Positions 1 through 7,931 of a DNA stretch of 64,000 nt are shown piece by piece (positions within the stretch are counted from its first letter, which is position 1; every line of letters begins with the position of its first letter). The stretch spans positions 96,663-160,662 of the forward strand of contig JAFUFU010000027.1 of the NCBI GenBank assembly GCA_017469785.1. Reading direction: 5' to 3'. The stretch comes from Treponema sp. GTDB lineage: Bacteria; Spirochaetota; Spirochaetia; Treponematales; Treponemataceae. The notes under the pieces are model-generated. The model was not told where the DNA came from. It saw only the letters and a list, made by a program, of their open reading frames with translations, and searched no databases. A program made the position numbers and the translations under genes.

Positions 1-552
1 CTTAAGCGACTGGGAGAATTTTACGCAAAGGCCATTCACGACAATTTCGGCGATGACTTTGACGTTTTCTTTGGCCCGGCATACAAGGGAATCCCTTTGG
101 CCGTGGTGACGGCAGTGGCTTATTCTGAGCTTTACGGCAAGGAAGTGAAATATTGCTCTGACCGAAAGGAAGCCAAAGACCATGGAGCCGACAAGGGCGA
201 CCTCTTGGGCTACAAAATCAAGGACGGAGACCGGGTCGTAATCATCGAGGATGTAACCACCAGCGGAAAGTCCATTGAAGAGACCTATCCCAAAATCAAG
301 GCTCAGGAAGAAAAAGAAGGTGCGATTAAAATCGTGGGCGAAATCGTTTCCTTAAACCGCATGGAAAAGGCCCCCGACTCAGAAAAAGCCGCGCTGGACG
401 TAATCAGCGAAAAATACGGTTTTCCTGCCCGGGCAATCGTAAGCATGAGTGATGTGGTCGATGCCCTCTACACGAATGGCGACAAAAAAATCATCACCGA
501 CGAGATTAAGGCCGAAATCGACAAATACTACGAGATTTACGGAGCTAGGTAA
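1..552 (+). CDS. pyrE: Orotate phosphoribosyltransferase, 5' end outside the window
   Basis: The reading frame is open from the first base, so the N terminus lies upstream of the window. The visible part starts just before the family motif FGPAYKGIPLA and contains the PRPP-binding loop VVIIEDVTTSGKS (bases about 235-273). The product condenses orotate with PRPP to give OMP in de novo pyrimidine synthesis in the cytoplasm. The 183 visible codons match the C-terminal four fifths of a PyrE of about 210 residues, and the stop is TAA at 550-552. The downstream gap holds an interspersed repeat and the promoter of the next gene, so pyrE looks like the end of its transcription unit. Identification is firm; only the start is missing. 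Confidence 0.93.
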   Translation, partial: LKRLGEFYAKAIHDNFGDDFDVFFGPAYKGIPLAVVTAVAYSELYGKEVKYCSDRKEAKDHGADKGDLLGYKIKDGDRVVIIEDVTTSGKSIEETYPKIKAQEEKEGAIKIVGEIVSLNRMEKAPDSEKAALDVISEKYGFPARAIVSMSDVVDALYTNGDKKIITDEIKAEIDKYYEIYGAR

Positions 553-618
553 GTTGAAAGCTGAAAACTGAAAACGGAAAGTTGAAAATCCCTCACAGAG
601 CTTGGGAGCGCACAGAGG
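553..618 (+). repeat. Interspersed intergenic repeat (GAAAACTGAAAA word plus CTCTGTG-type arm)
   Basis: Two modules lie back to back. Bases 553-589 are a GTTGAAA/CTGAAAA-rich string, also found at 42152-42183. Bases 591-618 are a CCTCACAGAG...CACAGAGG arm that is nearly identical to 2011-2038 and recurs at 15454, 41426 and 42184. It has no coding potential. Confidence 0.75.
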
Positions 619-672
619 TTTTATTATTCCGCCGAAAAAGTGTTGTATGTTGACATAAATTCGTCGGAATAA

Positions 673-701
673 TTGTATTTTTTACTCACTTTTTCTATAA
701 T
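673..701 (+). promoter_or_regulatory. Promoter of the DUF4143 ATPase gene, probably leaderless
   Basis: TTGTAT (673-678), a 17-nt spacer and TATAAT (696-701), then only 6 nt to the ATG at 708. The expected start site falls on or next to the start codon, and there is no Shine-Dalgarno sequence. Confidence 0.7.
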
Positions 702-707
702 AAAATC

Positions 708-2003
708 ATGCGAAGAAATTTCATAGAAAAACTGATTGAATGGAAGGAAAGCCCGAATCGTAAGCCTCTTGTTCTCTGGGGGGCCAGGCAGGTCGGAAAA
801 ACATGGCTGCTCAAAGAATTCGGTAAAACTTGCTTTGAGAATGTTCTCTATATTTCATTTTATAACAATAAAAAAGACTCTGACCTTTTTGAAAGGGATT
901 ATGACACTAAACGCATACTTGGTGCACTTGAGATTCAGCATCACATAAAAATCCTGCCTTCTAAGACTCTCATTATTTTTGATGAAATTCAGGCGGCACC
1001 TAAAGTCCTTGAGTCGCTGAAATATTTTTGCGAGGAGGCCAGTGAGTATGCACTTGTCGCCGCCGGTTCTCTTCTTGGGGTAAGCATTCATGAGGGCTTG
1101 TCTTTTCCCGTGGGAAAGGTAAATGAACTCCGCCTTTTTCCCATGACTTTTTCTGAATTTTTGCTGGCTTTGGGAGAAGAAAATCTTGCGAGGCTAATCG
1201 AAGAAAAAAATCCTGAAAATCCCTTGATTTCTGATTTGAGGGAAACATTTATTCCTTTTTTACGGGATTACTATTTTACTGGTGGAATGCCTGAGGCTGT
1301 CCTTGCTTTTGTTGAGAGCCGTGACTATGACAAGGTTCGAAGTGTGCAGAATGATATTATCAGTCAGTATGAAGGGGATTTCGGAAAGCATGTGGATTCA
1401 AAAGAGCTGCCGAGAATCCGCATGGTATGGAATTCCCTTCCTATGCAGCTTGCAAAAGAAAATAAAAAATTCTTTTTCGCTCAGATAAAAAGCGGCGCAA
1501 GAATGAAAGAATTTGAAATAGCGATTCAGTGGTTGTGTGACGCCGGACTTATTTACAAAGTGCAGAAAGTTTCTAAGCCTGCCATGCCTTTGAAAGCATA
1601 TTCCGTCTTTTCAGATTTTAAGATTTACCTGAATGACATCGGGCTTTTAGCTGCCCTCAGCGAACTTGATAAGGACAGCATTATAAGCGGAAATGATGTT
1701 TTTGTGGAATTCAAGAGTGCCCTTACGGAACAATATGTGCTTCAGGAGCTTAAAGCCATGACTTCATACACGCCATATTATTACTCAGGGGAAAAATCGA
1801 CTTACGAGGTGGATTTCTTGATTCAACAAGGAAAATTAATCGTTCCTCTTGAAGTAAAAGCCGAGGAGAATGTAAAGGCTAAGAGCCTGAGATTTTTTGT
1901 TGATAAATTCGAGTCTGAGTATGCTGTCCGCACATCAATGTCAAATTATCGAAAAGAAGAATGGCTGACGAATATCCCCCTGTGGGCGGTAAGCGGGGTG
2001 TAG
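708..2003 (+). CDS. AAA-type ATPase of the DUF4143 family
   Basis: This 431-residue protein has an N-terminal P-loop ATPase domain with Walker A GARQVGKT (residues 25-32), Walker B LIIFDEIQ (about 88-95) and a sensor-like AAGS segment near residue 118. The C-terminal DUF4143 half includes a PD-(D/E)xK-like arrangement: D369 in the YEVDF segment, then E382 and K384 in LEVK. Such proteins are common, often isolated or near toxin and restriction genes, and their role is poorly defined. Here the gene stands alone between two interspersed repeats and has its own leaderless-type promoter and a terminator hairpin downstream, which fits a cassette-like accessory gene. The ATPase call is firm. Nuclease activity is only inferred from the motif. 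Confidence 0.88.
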   Translation: MRRNFIEKLIEWKESPNRKPLVLWGARQVGKTWLLKEFGKTCFENVLYISFYNNKKDSDLFERDYDTKRILGALEIQHHIKILPSKTLIIFDEIQAAPKVLESLKYFCEEASEYALVAAGSLLGVSIHEGLSFPVGKVNELRLFPMTFSEFLLALGEENLARLIEEKNPENPLISDLRETFIPFLRDYYFTGGMPEAVLAFVESRDYDKVRSVQNDIISQYEGDFGKHVDSKELPRIRMVWNSLPMQLAKENKKFFFAQIKSGARMKEFEIAIQWLCDAGLIYKVQKVSKPAMPLKAYSVFSDFKIYLNDIGLLAALSELDKDSIISGNDVFVEFKSALTEQYVLQELKAMTSYTPYYYSGEKSTYEVDFLIQQGKLIVPLEVKAEENVKAKSLRFFVDKFESEYAVRTSMSNYRKEEWLTNIPLWAVSGV

Positions 2004-2010
2004 GAAAATC

Positions 2011-2150
2011 CCTCACAGAGCTTTGGAGGGCACAGAGAGATTCTCCGGGTGGGAAAAATATAAAGCCTCAGTCATGCCTTTTTTTGTGTGACTGAGGCTT
2101 TTTCTTATTATTTTAGAAAAATCTCTGTGCGCTCTGTGCGCTCTGTGAGG
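2011..2150. repeat. Inverted pair of CTCTGTG-type repeat arms
   Basis: CCTCACAGAGCTTTGGAGGG... at 2011-2039 and its inverted relative ending CTCTGTGAGG at 2121-2150 enclose a transcription terminator. The left arm matches 591-618 at nearly every base. The arrangement is palindromic over about 140 bp. Confidence 0.75.
2063..2106. terminator. Intrinsic terminator between convergent genes
   Basis: A perfect 12-bp stem (AAGCCTCAGTCA at 2063-2074 with TGACTGAGGCTT at 2089-2100) is followed by TTTCTT on the plus strand and has an A-rich run on its left side. It could end both the plus-strand ATPase gene and the minus-strand sulP gene. Confidence 0.8.
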
Positions 2151-2168
2151 AATTTATCCATCCGTAAT

Positions 2169-3881
2169 TTACTTCAGAATCTCTCTTGCTCTTTCCAGAG
2201 CTCCTGAGATGTGGTCGTGGATGTTTTCCCGGCCCAGCTTGTCGGCCATGCCTGTTTTTTCAAGGAGCATGTAGGGCTGGGTGTGAATTCCTGAGATTAC
2301 AATGGTGATTCCCTTGCGGTCACAGGCGGCTTTTGCCTGCTCCAGGGCGCGGATTCCGCCGGCGTCAAGGTAGATTGTGCTTCTCATTCGCAAAATCAAG
2401 ACTTTATAATCAACGCCTGCCTTTTCAACGGCGACTTCAAATTTACGCACGGTGCCGAAGAAGAGAGGTCCTTCGATTTCGTAAACCATGGCTCCCTGGG
2501 GAAGGTCTAAGTGTTCTTCAGGCATGTCTGCGGCGTGAATTCCAGATATGAGGGCTTCCCTCTTGTTCTGAACTTCCGACAAATCTATCATCTTTTTAAT
2601 GAAGAAGAAGGCCGCAAGTCCCAGTCCCACTTCGATTGCCACTGTCAAATCCACGAATACTGTGATGAAGAAAGTGACCGCAAATACTGTGGTGTCTGAT
2701 TTCTGACCGTGGACGAGGGAACGGATTGCAGGAAAGCCCGCCATGTTCCATGCCACATTGATTAAAACTGCTGCAAGGGCTGCCATAGGAATATAGGCCG
2801 CGTATTTTCCGAAGAAAAGTAGAATCAAAAGCAGGGTGAGGGCGTGAATGATGCCCGCGACTGGGGTTCGTCCGCCGTTTTTGATGTTTGTGGCCGTGCG
2901 GGCGATTGCTCCAGTGGCCGGAATGCCTCCGAAGAGGGGAGAAGCGATGTTTGCGATTCCCTGACCGATGAGCTCTGTGTTTGAGTCGTGCTTGCCGCCT
3001 GTCATACCGTCAGCGACCACAGCCGAAAGAAGTGATTCGATTGCCGCAAGGACAGCGATTGAGACTGCCGTGGGGAAGAGCATTCGGATTGTCTTTAAAG
3101 AAAAGTCAGGCAGCTGGGGGGCTGGAAGGGTGTTGGGGATTAGGAAATGCTCGCGTCCGTCGGCGAAGGTGCCGATGGTGTCGGTTTTAAGGCCGCAGAA
3201 TTTGTCCAGAAGAATTGAAGCCACGGTGGCCAGAATCAAGACGATGAAGCTTCCCGGAATCTTTTTGATGAATTTCGACCAGATGAAAATGAAAGCGAGG
3301 CAAACCGAAGCCATGATGAATGAATAGACATTAATCGTTGAGGCTGATTTGATGTAAACGATGATTTTCGGCAAAAAGTCGCCCGGCATTTTTGAATATT
3401 CTTCGCCCAAAATCCGCATTGGCTCGGAAAAGTCCGGGGCAAGGCCGAAAAAGTCTCCGATTTGGCCGGCTGCGATGGTGACTGCGATTCCTGCCGTAAA
3501 GCCGGTTACGATTGTATATGGAATGAATTTGACCAAACCTCCCATCTTGAATGCGCCCAAAAGAATCAAAAGAATGCCCGCCATGACCGTGGCCGTTGCA
3601 AGGCCGGAAAGTCCGAAGTGGGCGACGACGCCGTAAACGATAACCGCAAAGGCTCCCGTGGGGCCGCCAATCTGAACTGTGGAGCCGCCGAAGGCTGAAA
3701 TACAGAAGCCCGCGATGATTGCGGTAAAGAGGCCTGCCGCCGGGTTCACTCCCGAAGCGATGGCGAATGCGATTGCCAGCGGAAGGGCGACAATGCCGAC
3801 GATAATACCTGCGATGAGGTCGGAAACAAAGGTGCGAGAATTGTATCCTTTAAGCGAATTAATAAGCTGTGGTTTGAACAT
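2169..3881 (-). CDS. SulP-family inorganic anion transporter with STAS domain
   Basis: This 570-residue membrane protein has the SulP core from about residue 20 to 425: many hydrophobic helices, a GGSTVQIGGPTGAF segment near the N terminus and a GGIPATGAIARTATN segment in the second half. A cytoplasmic STAS domain follows (about 440-555, including the IYLDAGGIRALE loop). SulP proteins move sulfate, bicarbonate or dicarboxylates by symport or exchange; the substrate cannot be told from sequence. The start is ATG at 3881 with AAGG 7 nt upstream. It is transcribed alone, divergently from the binding-lipoprotein gene at 3986. Neighbours give no clue to the anion. Length and domain order are normal for the family. 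Confidence 0.93.
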   Translation of the reverse strand: MFKPQLINSLKGYNSRTFVSDLIAGIIVGIVALPLAIAFAIASGVNPAAGLFTAIIAGFCISAFGGSTVQIGGPTGAFAVIVYGVVAHFGLSGLATATVMAGILLILLGAFKMGGLVKFIPYTIVTGFTAGIAVTIAAGQIGDFFGLAPDFSEPMRILGEEYSKMPGDFLPKIIVYIKSASTINVYSFIMASVCLAFIFIWSKFIKKIPGSFIVLILATVASILLDKFCGLKTDTIGTFADGREHFLIPNTLPAPQLPDFSLKTIRMLFPTAVSIAVLAAIESLLSAVVADGMTGGKHDSNTELIGQGIANIASPLFGGIPATGAIARTATNIKNGGRTPVAGIIHALTLLLILLFFGKYAAYIPMAALAAVLINVAWNMAGFPAIRSLVHGQKSDTTVFAVTFFITVFVDLTVAIEVGLGLAAFFFIKKMIDLSEVQNKREALISGIHAADMPEEHLDLPQGAMVYEIEGPLFFGTVRKFEVAVEKAGVDYKVLILRMRSTIYLDAGGIRALEQAKAACDRKGITIVISGIHTQPYMLLEKTGMADKLGRENIHDHISGALERAREILK

Positions 3882-3949
3882 TTTTGAACCTTGGATAATG
3901 AAAATATGTTGAAAATTATGCTGTTTTTTGCGTTTTTATGCAACAAGCG

Positions 3950-3979
3950 GTGACTTCCCCCTTTATTTTTTGCTATAAT
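3950..3979 (+). promoter_or_regulatory. Promoter of the peptide-binding lipoprotein gene, probably leaderless
   Basis: GTGACT (3950-3955), an 18-nt spacer and an extended -10 TGC-TATAAT (TATAAT at 3974-3979), with 6 nt to the ATG at 3986. No Shine-Dalgarno sequence is present. Confidence 0.65.
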
Positions 3980-3985
3980 TTCGCT

Positions 3986-5899
3986 ATGAAAAATCTCTCT
4001 TCCTTTGCAAGGCACTTTCCCAAAAAAACATTTTTAATCTGTGCAAATCTTTGTAATCTGTGGATTTTCCTCGCTTCTTGTTCCCGTTCCCCCGAAATGA
4101 CTCTTTCAGAGATTGAGGCGGCAAGGGCAAGCGGGGCTAATGAACTGATTGAGAAGACTGTTCACCGCCCGAATTTGACCAATCATTTTGAGACTGGAAA
4201 GGTCGGCGGCACTTACAATGACATCATTATGGGCGACCCCAAGAGCTTCAACATGCTTGTGGCGGAAAAAGACGGAACTACGGCGGGGGTTGTGGCTCCT
4301 CTGGTGCAGTATCTTGCTGACTATGACATCGTGGAGCGTAAGTGGAAGGGGCATATAGCAGATTTTGAGATAAAAATCGATGAAGAGCATAACAAATTGG
4401 ACATGATTTACAGGATTAAAAGTGATGTCTACTGGTCTTTCTACGGAAACGCCAGACCAAAGGTAAAAGTGACCAGCGATGACGTGATTTTCTGGTACGA
4501 TGAGATTCAGGGGGACGAGGAATGTGGCTCCTCTGCCTACAACTCTCAGTTTATGCCCATGGATGACGGCAGTGAGGAGCGGATTACAATCGAAAAAATC
4601 GATGATGCCTCCTTTGTCTTCCATTTTCCCCAGATTGTTGCCGAGCCGGTTTTGCATACCAACATGAATTTCGGCCCCCGCTTTTTGTACAAGGCCGCCA
4701 AGGACAAGGGGGGAGCTGAGGCTGTCAAAAAACTCTTCACCGTTGCCTCTGACCCCAAGGAGCTTCCTTCTTGCGGCCCCTATTTCCTCACCGAATATGT
4801 TCCCGGCCAGCGTCTTTTGTACAAGCGGAATCCTAATTTTTGGGATAAGGACGAGAATGGCGAAAATCATTATTACCCGGAAGAGCTTGTTTTGCAGATT
4901 GTGGGAGACAGTAACACGGCCTATCTTTTGTTCAAGCAGGGGAAAACCGAAAATTATTCCTTCCAGCCCGAGCAGCTTGAGGAAGCTGTAGAGAATGCAA
5001 AAAATGCCCTGACTCCCGACGGCCAGCTTATTCCTGAAAATGCGGGTAAAACCGAGGGTTACACGGTCTTCAACGCGGACGGAGCCATGAACGCTTCCTT
5101 CTGGTCTTTCAATCAGAATCCCAAGAACAAGGACGAGCCTTTTTACAAATGGTTCTGCAAAAAAGAATTCCGTCAGGCAATGAGCTGTCTTCTGAACCGG
5201 GAGAGAATCATTTCCCAGACTTACCGGGGCCTCGCCGAGCCGACTTACTCTTTCTTCCCCAAAGTCAACCGCTATTATAATGAAGATATTATCCTTCAGT
5301 ACCGCTATTCCCATGCCCATGCGAAAAAATTGCTTGAGACGGCAGGATTTTCTCGACATGACGACGGATTTTTGTATGACTCAGAGGGAAACAAGGTCGA
5401 ATTCGATCTGACAATTAACGGAAACGACACGATTTCTTCAGATATCGCCCAGATTATCGTGGACGAGTGCAAAAAGGAAGGAATCACGGTCACGCCCAGG
5501 CCCACGGACTTTCAGAAACTCGTTGACCAGCTGATGACAAGCTACGACTGGCAGAGCATTATCATCGGCTTTGGAGGCGGCTCCATTTTCCCCACTCAGG
5601 GAAGCAATGTCTGGGTCAGCGACGGAAACCTGCATCTCTGGTACCCATTGCAAAAATCCCCTGCCACTGACTGGGAAGCGCGGGTGGACGAGCTTTACCA
5701 CAAGGCCAAGTGTATCGTGGACTACGAGAAAGCCAAGCCTCTCTGGGATGAGTATCAGTCGATTTTCCTTGAAGAGTGCCCGATTATCTATCTTTTGCGC
5801 CGCCGTTCTTTCTACGGCCTGCAAAACCGCTGGGACATGACCAATGTTTACTACGACAATCTAAACGGCGCGGAAACCAACTACCTCTGGCTGAAATAA
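3986..5899 (+). CDS. Peptide ABC transporter substrate-binding lipoprotein (SBP family 5)
   Basis: This is the extracytoplasmic binding protein of the oligopeptide/dipeptide importer encoded downstream. I start at ATG 3986 (637 residues) rather than the in-frame ATG at 3938, because 3986 is preceded at 6 nt by TATAAT and begins a classical lipoprotein signal: basic start, hydrophobic core and lipobox LASC. The mature part has SBP_bac_5 features such as ELPSCGPYFLTEYVPGQ, the YKRNPNFWDKD turn and a QAMSCLLNRERI segment. Family members capture peptides, or sometimes other solutes such as nickel or sugars. The DNA for the signal-peptide core coincides with an AATCTGTG-type interspersed repeat (4036-4070). 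The permeases and ATPases follow, separated by unrelated genes. Confidence 0.9.
   Translation: MKNLSSFARHFPKKTFLICANLCNLWIFLASCSRSPEMTLSEIEAARASGANELIEKTVHRPNLTNHFETGKVGGTYNDIIMGDPKSFNMLVAEKDGTTAGVVAPLVQYLADYDIVERKWKGHIADFEIKIDEEHNKLDMIYRIKSDVYWSFYGNARPKVKVTSDDVIFWYDEIQGDEECGSSAYNSQFMPMDDGSEERITIEKIDDASFVFHFPQIVAEPVLHTNMNFGPRFLYKAAKDKGGAEAVKKLFTVASDPKELPSCGPYFLTEYVPGQRLLYKRNPNFWDKDENGENHYYPEELVLQIVGDSNTAYLLFKQGKTENYSFQPEQLEEAVENAKNALTPDGQLIPENAGKTEGYTVFNADGAMNASFWSFNQNPKNKDEPFYKWFCKKEFRQAMSCLLNRERIISQTYRGLAEPTYSFFPKVNRYYNEDIILQYRYSHAHAKKLLETAGFSRHDDGFLYDSEGNKVEFDLTINGNDTISSDIAQIIVDECKKEGITVTPRPTDFQKLVDQLMTSYDWQSIIIGFGGGSIFPTQGSNVWVSDGNLHLWYPLQKSPATDWEARVDELYHKAKCIVDYEKAKPLWDEYQSIFLEECPIIYLLRRRSFYGLQNRWDMTNVYYDNLNGAETNYLWLK
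4036..4070 (+). repeat. AATCTGTG-type interspersed repeat inside a signal-peptide coding region
   Basis: The string AATCTGTGCAAATCTTTG followed by TAATCTGTGGATTTT matches the intergenic repeats at 13323-13342, 21218-21250 and around 25226-25244. Here it is translated as the hydrophobic core of the lipoprotein signal. Confidence 0.65.
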
Positions 5900-5983
5900 A
5901 AGGAAAAACAGGGAATAAAAAGTTGAGACTTGAAAATCGGAAATTTGGAATTGAAAATTCAGCTGGCTGTGAGGCATTTTTTA

Positions 5984-6012
5984 TTCCCAAAGTCATTATC
6001 TTGCGGTAATAT
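5984..6012 (+). promoter_or_regulatory. Putative promoter of plsC, probably leaderless
   Basis: TTCCCA (5984-5989), a 17-nt spacer and TAATAT (6007-6012), with exactly 6 nt to the ATG at 6019. There is no ribosome-binding site. Confidence 0.5.
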
Positions 6013-6018
6013 TGAAGA

Positions 6019-6762
6019 ATGTTTACGACAATCATTTCTTTTATCCGAGTGGCGTTTTACATGCTCTCGAAAAATAAACTCCGCCGCCTTGCCCTCAAAT
6101 ATGACAAGGCTGGCGACATCGCTGAGCGCGATAAGGTAGTTTTTGGAATCGTTCCCCAGTGGGCGCGCTTCGTTTTCTCAAAAGTCACAAAATCCACGGT
6201 GGAAGTTATCGGTGAGGAAAAAATTCCCAAAGACCGTGCCGTTGTCTTCATCGGAAACCATCAGGGCAACATGGACATTCCCCTTTTGTTCGGCTTTATC
6301 AATAAGCCCATGACTTTCGTCGCAAAGGCAGAATTGGGCAAAATCCCCCTGCTGGCAGACTGGATGCGGCTTTTGCAGTGTACCTTTATCGAACGAAAAA
6401 GTCCACGTAAGTCCATTCAGGCCATTCACGATGCGGCAGAGGGAGTCAAAAAAGGCTATTCTCAGGTGATTTTCCCGGAAGGAACGCGAAGCAAGGGCGG
6501 CCCTCACCATGAATTCAAGGCCGGAAGCTTCAAACTGGCTTTCATGTCGGCGGCTCCTATTGTTCCCGTGACCATTGACGGCACATGGCGAATCTACGAG
6601 GGGCAAAAAAAAGTCAAAACGGGCCAGCATGTTAAGCTCATAATTCATGACCCAATTGAAACGGCAGGGCTTTCAAAAGAAGAGCAGTCAAAAATTCCTG
6701 AAATGGTTGAAAAAATCGTCTGTGAGCCCTTAAATGAGCAGGCAGGAAGCAGTAATGCATAG
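6019..6762 (+). CDS. plsC: 1-acyl-sn-glycerol-3-phosphate acyltransferase
   Basis: This 247-residue LPLAT-family enzyme acylates lysophosphatidate to phosphatidate in membrane phospholipid synthesis. The HX4D catalytic motif is H81...D86 in GNHQGNMD, and the acceptor-phosphate motif is FPEGTRS (residues 152-158). A hydrophobic N-terminal segment suggests membrane association. The gene overlaps the next one (dppB) by 29 nt, so the two are likely translated from one mRNA despite unrelated functions. It also carries its own TAATAT box 6 nt before the ATG, and may therefore begin a transcript within the peptide-transport cluster. Family assignment is firm; the exact acyl substrate is inferred. 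Confidence 0.92.
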   Translation: MFTTIISFIRVAFYMLSKNKLRRLALKYDKAGDIAERDKVVFGIVPQWARFVFSKVTKSTVEVIGEEKIPKDRAVVFIGNHQGNMDIPLLFGFINKPMTFVAKAELGKIPLLADWMRLLQCTFIERKSPRKSIQAIHDAAEGVKKGYSQVIFPEGTRSKGGPHHEFKAGSFKLAFMSAAPIVPVTIDGTWRIYEGQKKVKTGQHVKLIIHDPIETAGLSKEEQSKIPEMVEKIVCEPLNEQAGSSNA

Positions 6763-7906
6763 TAATCAAGCGGGCACCACCCCTTCGCAGCCCGGTCAGT
6801 CTCGGGGGCTAGGGAATGCCCGCACGGACGCGGGTAAAAGACCGTTGACCGCAAGAATTTTCAGGACATGGCGATCCAAATTTCCTCTTGCTTCATTCAT
6901 CACTGCCCGTATAATCACCATGCTGGTCATTCTCTTTATTTTGGGCTGGGCGCTTTTCGGGCTCATGGCTTTGGCTCCCGGTGACATCGTTGACCAGATG
7001 ATGCAGCAGCAGCTCATGAGCCAGACAGAGGCGGGTGGCGGCGCAAACCGGGACAATCTTCTTTCCGAAGAGCAGATGGCAAAAATGCGCGCTGAGCTGG
7101 GCTTGGACAAGCCCTTTACGATTCAATATTTCCGATGGCTGGAGCGGGTTGTCATCCATCATGATTTGGGCGTTTCTCTCATTTCAAAGGCACCGGTTTC
7201 TTTCCTTATAAAAAGCCGCATTGTAAATTCTCTTGTGCTGAATCTTATCTCCCTGATTTTTATCACGATTTTCTCATTTTTGCTGGGCGTGTATTTTTCC
7301 AGCAAGGCTGGCACAAGGGTGGATTTGGCGGCCACCTTCTTTGCGCTCTTTTTCCACGCTTTCCCCGGAATCCTTCTTTTGATTCTCCTGCAGCTTTTCG
7401 CTTCTGTCACTTCGCTTTTCCCTGTGACGGCATACCCTGATTTTCCAATTTCAGAAAATCCGGTTAAATTCTTTTTCAGCTATAGCTATCATGTATTCCT
7501 GCCGCTTTTCGCATCTTTTTTGGGCGGAATCGGCGGAACCATGCGCATGATTCGAAGCACCATGCTGGATCAGATGGGGCTTCCTTACATCATGGCTCTC
7601 CGTGCCCGGGGAATCAGCGAGCGGCGGGTCTATTTGAACCACGCTTTCAGGAATACCCTCAATCCCTACATCACGGGCAGCGCGAATCTGTTGGCGAGCC
7701 TTTTCTCCGGAAGTCTTGTCCTTGAAATCATATTTTCATATCCTGGAATCGGACGGCTCATGTACGATGCCGTCATGCAGCAGGATGTGAATCTTGTTCT
7801 GGCAAACAATATGTTTATTTCCGCGCTGGTTCTTGCCGGAATGACAATCAGCGACGTCCTGCTTGCGATTGTCGATCCAAGAATCCGCTACGGTAAGGAA
7901 AACTAA
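6734..7906 (+). CDS. Peptide ABC transporter permease, DppB/OppB type
   Basis: This inner-membrane permease has about six helices. Helix 1 is around residues 55-80, the large periplasmic loop includes a segment typical of OppB/DppB (GLDKPFTIQYFRWL), and the EAA loop (LRARGISERRVYLNHAFRNT) lies near residues 289-308. The 390-residue length exceeds the usual 305-340 because of an N-terminal extension of about 45 residues, rich in Q, G, S and R, encoded by GC-rich DNA that resembles an interspersed repeat. The start is taken at ATG 6734 inside plsC; ATG 6755 is an alternative. The permease pairs with the DppC half of the fused gene downstream. The substrate is inferred to be peptides from the binding protein. 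Confidence 0.88.
   Translation: MSRQEAVMHSNQAGTTPSQPGQSRGLGNARTDAGKRPLTARIFRTWRSKFPLASFITARIITMLVILFILGWALFGLMALAPGDIVDQMMQQQLMSQTEAGGGANRDNLLSEEQMAKMRAELGLDKPFTIQYFRWLERVVIHHDLGVSLISKAPVSFLIKSRIVNSLVLNLISLIFITIFSFLLGVYFSSKAGTRVDLAATFFALFFHAFPGILLLILLQLFASVTSLFPVTAYPDFPISENPVKFFFSYSYHVFLPLFASFLGGIGGTMRMIRSTMLDQMGLPYIMALRARGISERRVYLNHAFRNTLNPYITGSANLLASLFSGSLVLEIIFSYPGIGRLMYDAVMQQDVNLVLANNMFISALVLAGMTISDVLLAIVDPRIRYGKEN
6766..6842 (-). repeat. Possible GC-rich repeat within the dppB 5' end
   Basis: Read on the minus strand, this block carries TCCGTGCGGGCATTCC, close to TCCGTGCAGGGCATTCC at 10190-10206, and a CCCTAGCC word shared with 32920-32926. It is unlike flanking codon use and encodes the atypical N-terminal extension of the permease. 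The match is short, so I treat it as probable rather than proven. Confidence 0.4.
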
Positions 7907-7931
7907 GTTTTTATATAAGGAAGGTTTTACT

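Noticed and set aside
4106-5359. Long minus-strand open frame of 417 codons antisense to the binding-lipoprotein gene
   Set aside because: The plus-strand frame has a clear SBP family match, signal peptide and promoter; the antisense product has no recognisable domain and no start site signal.
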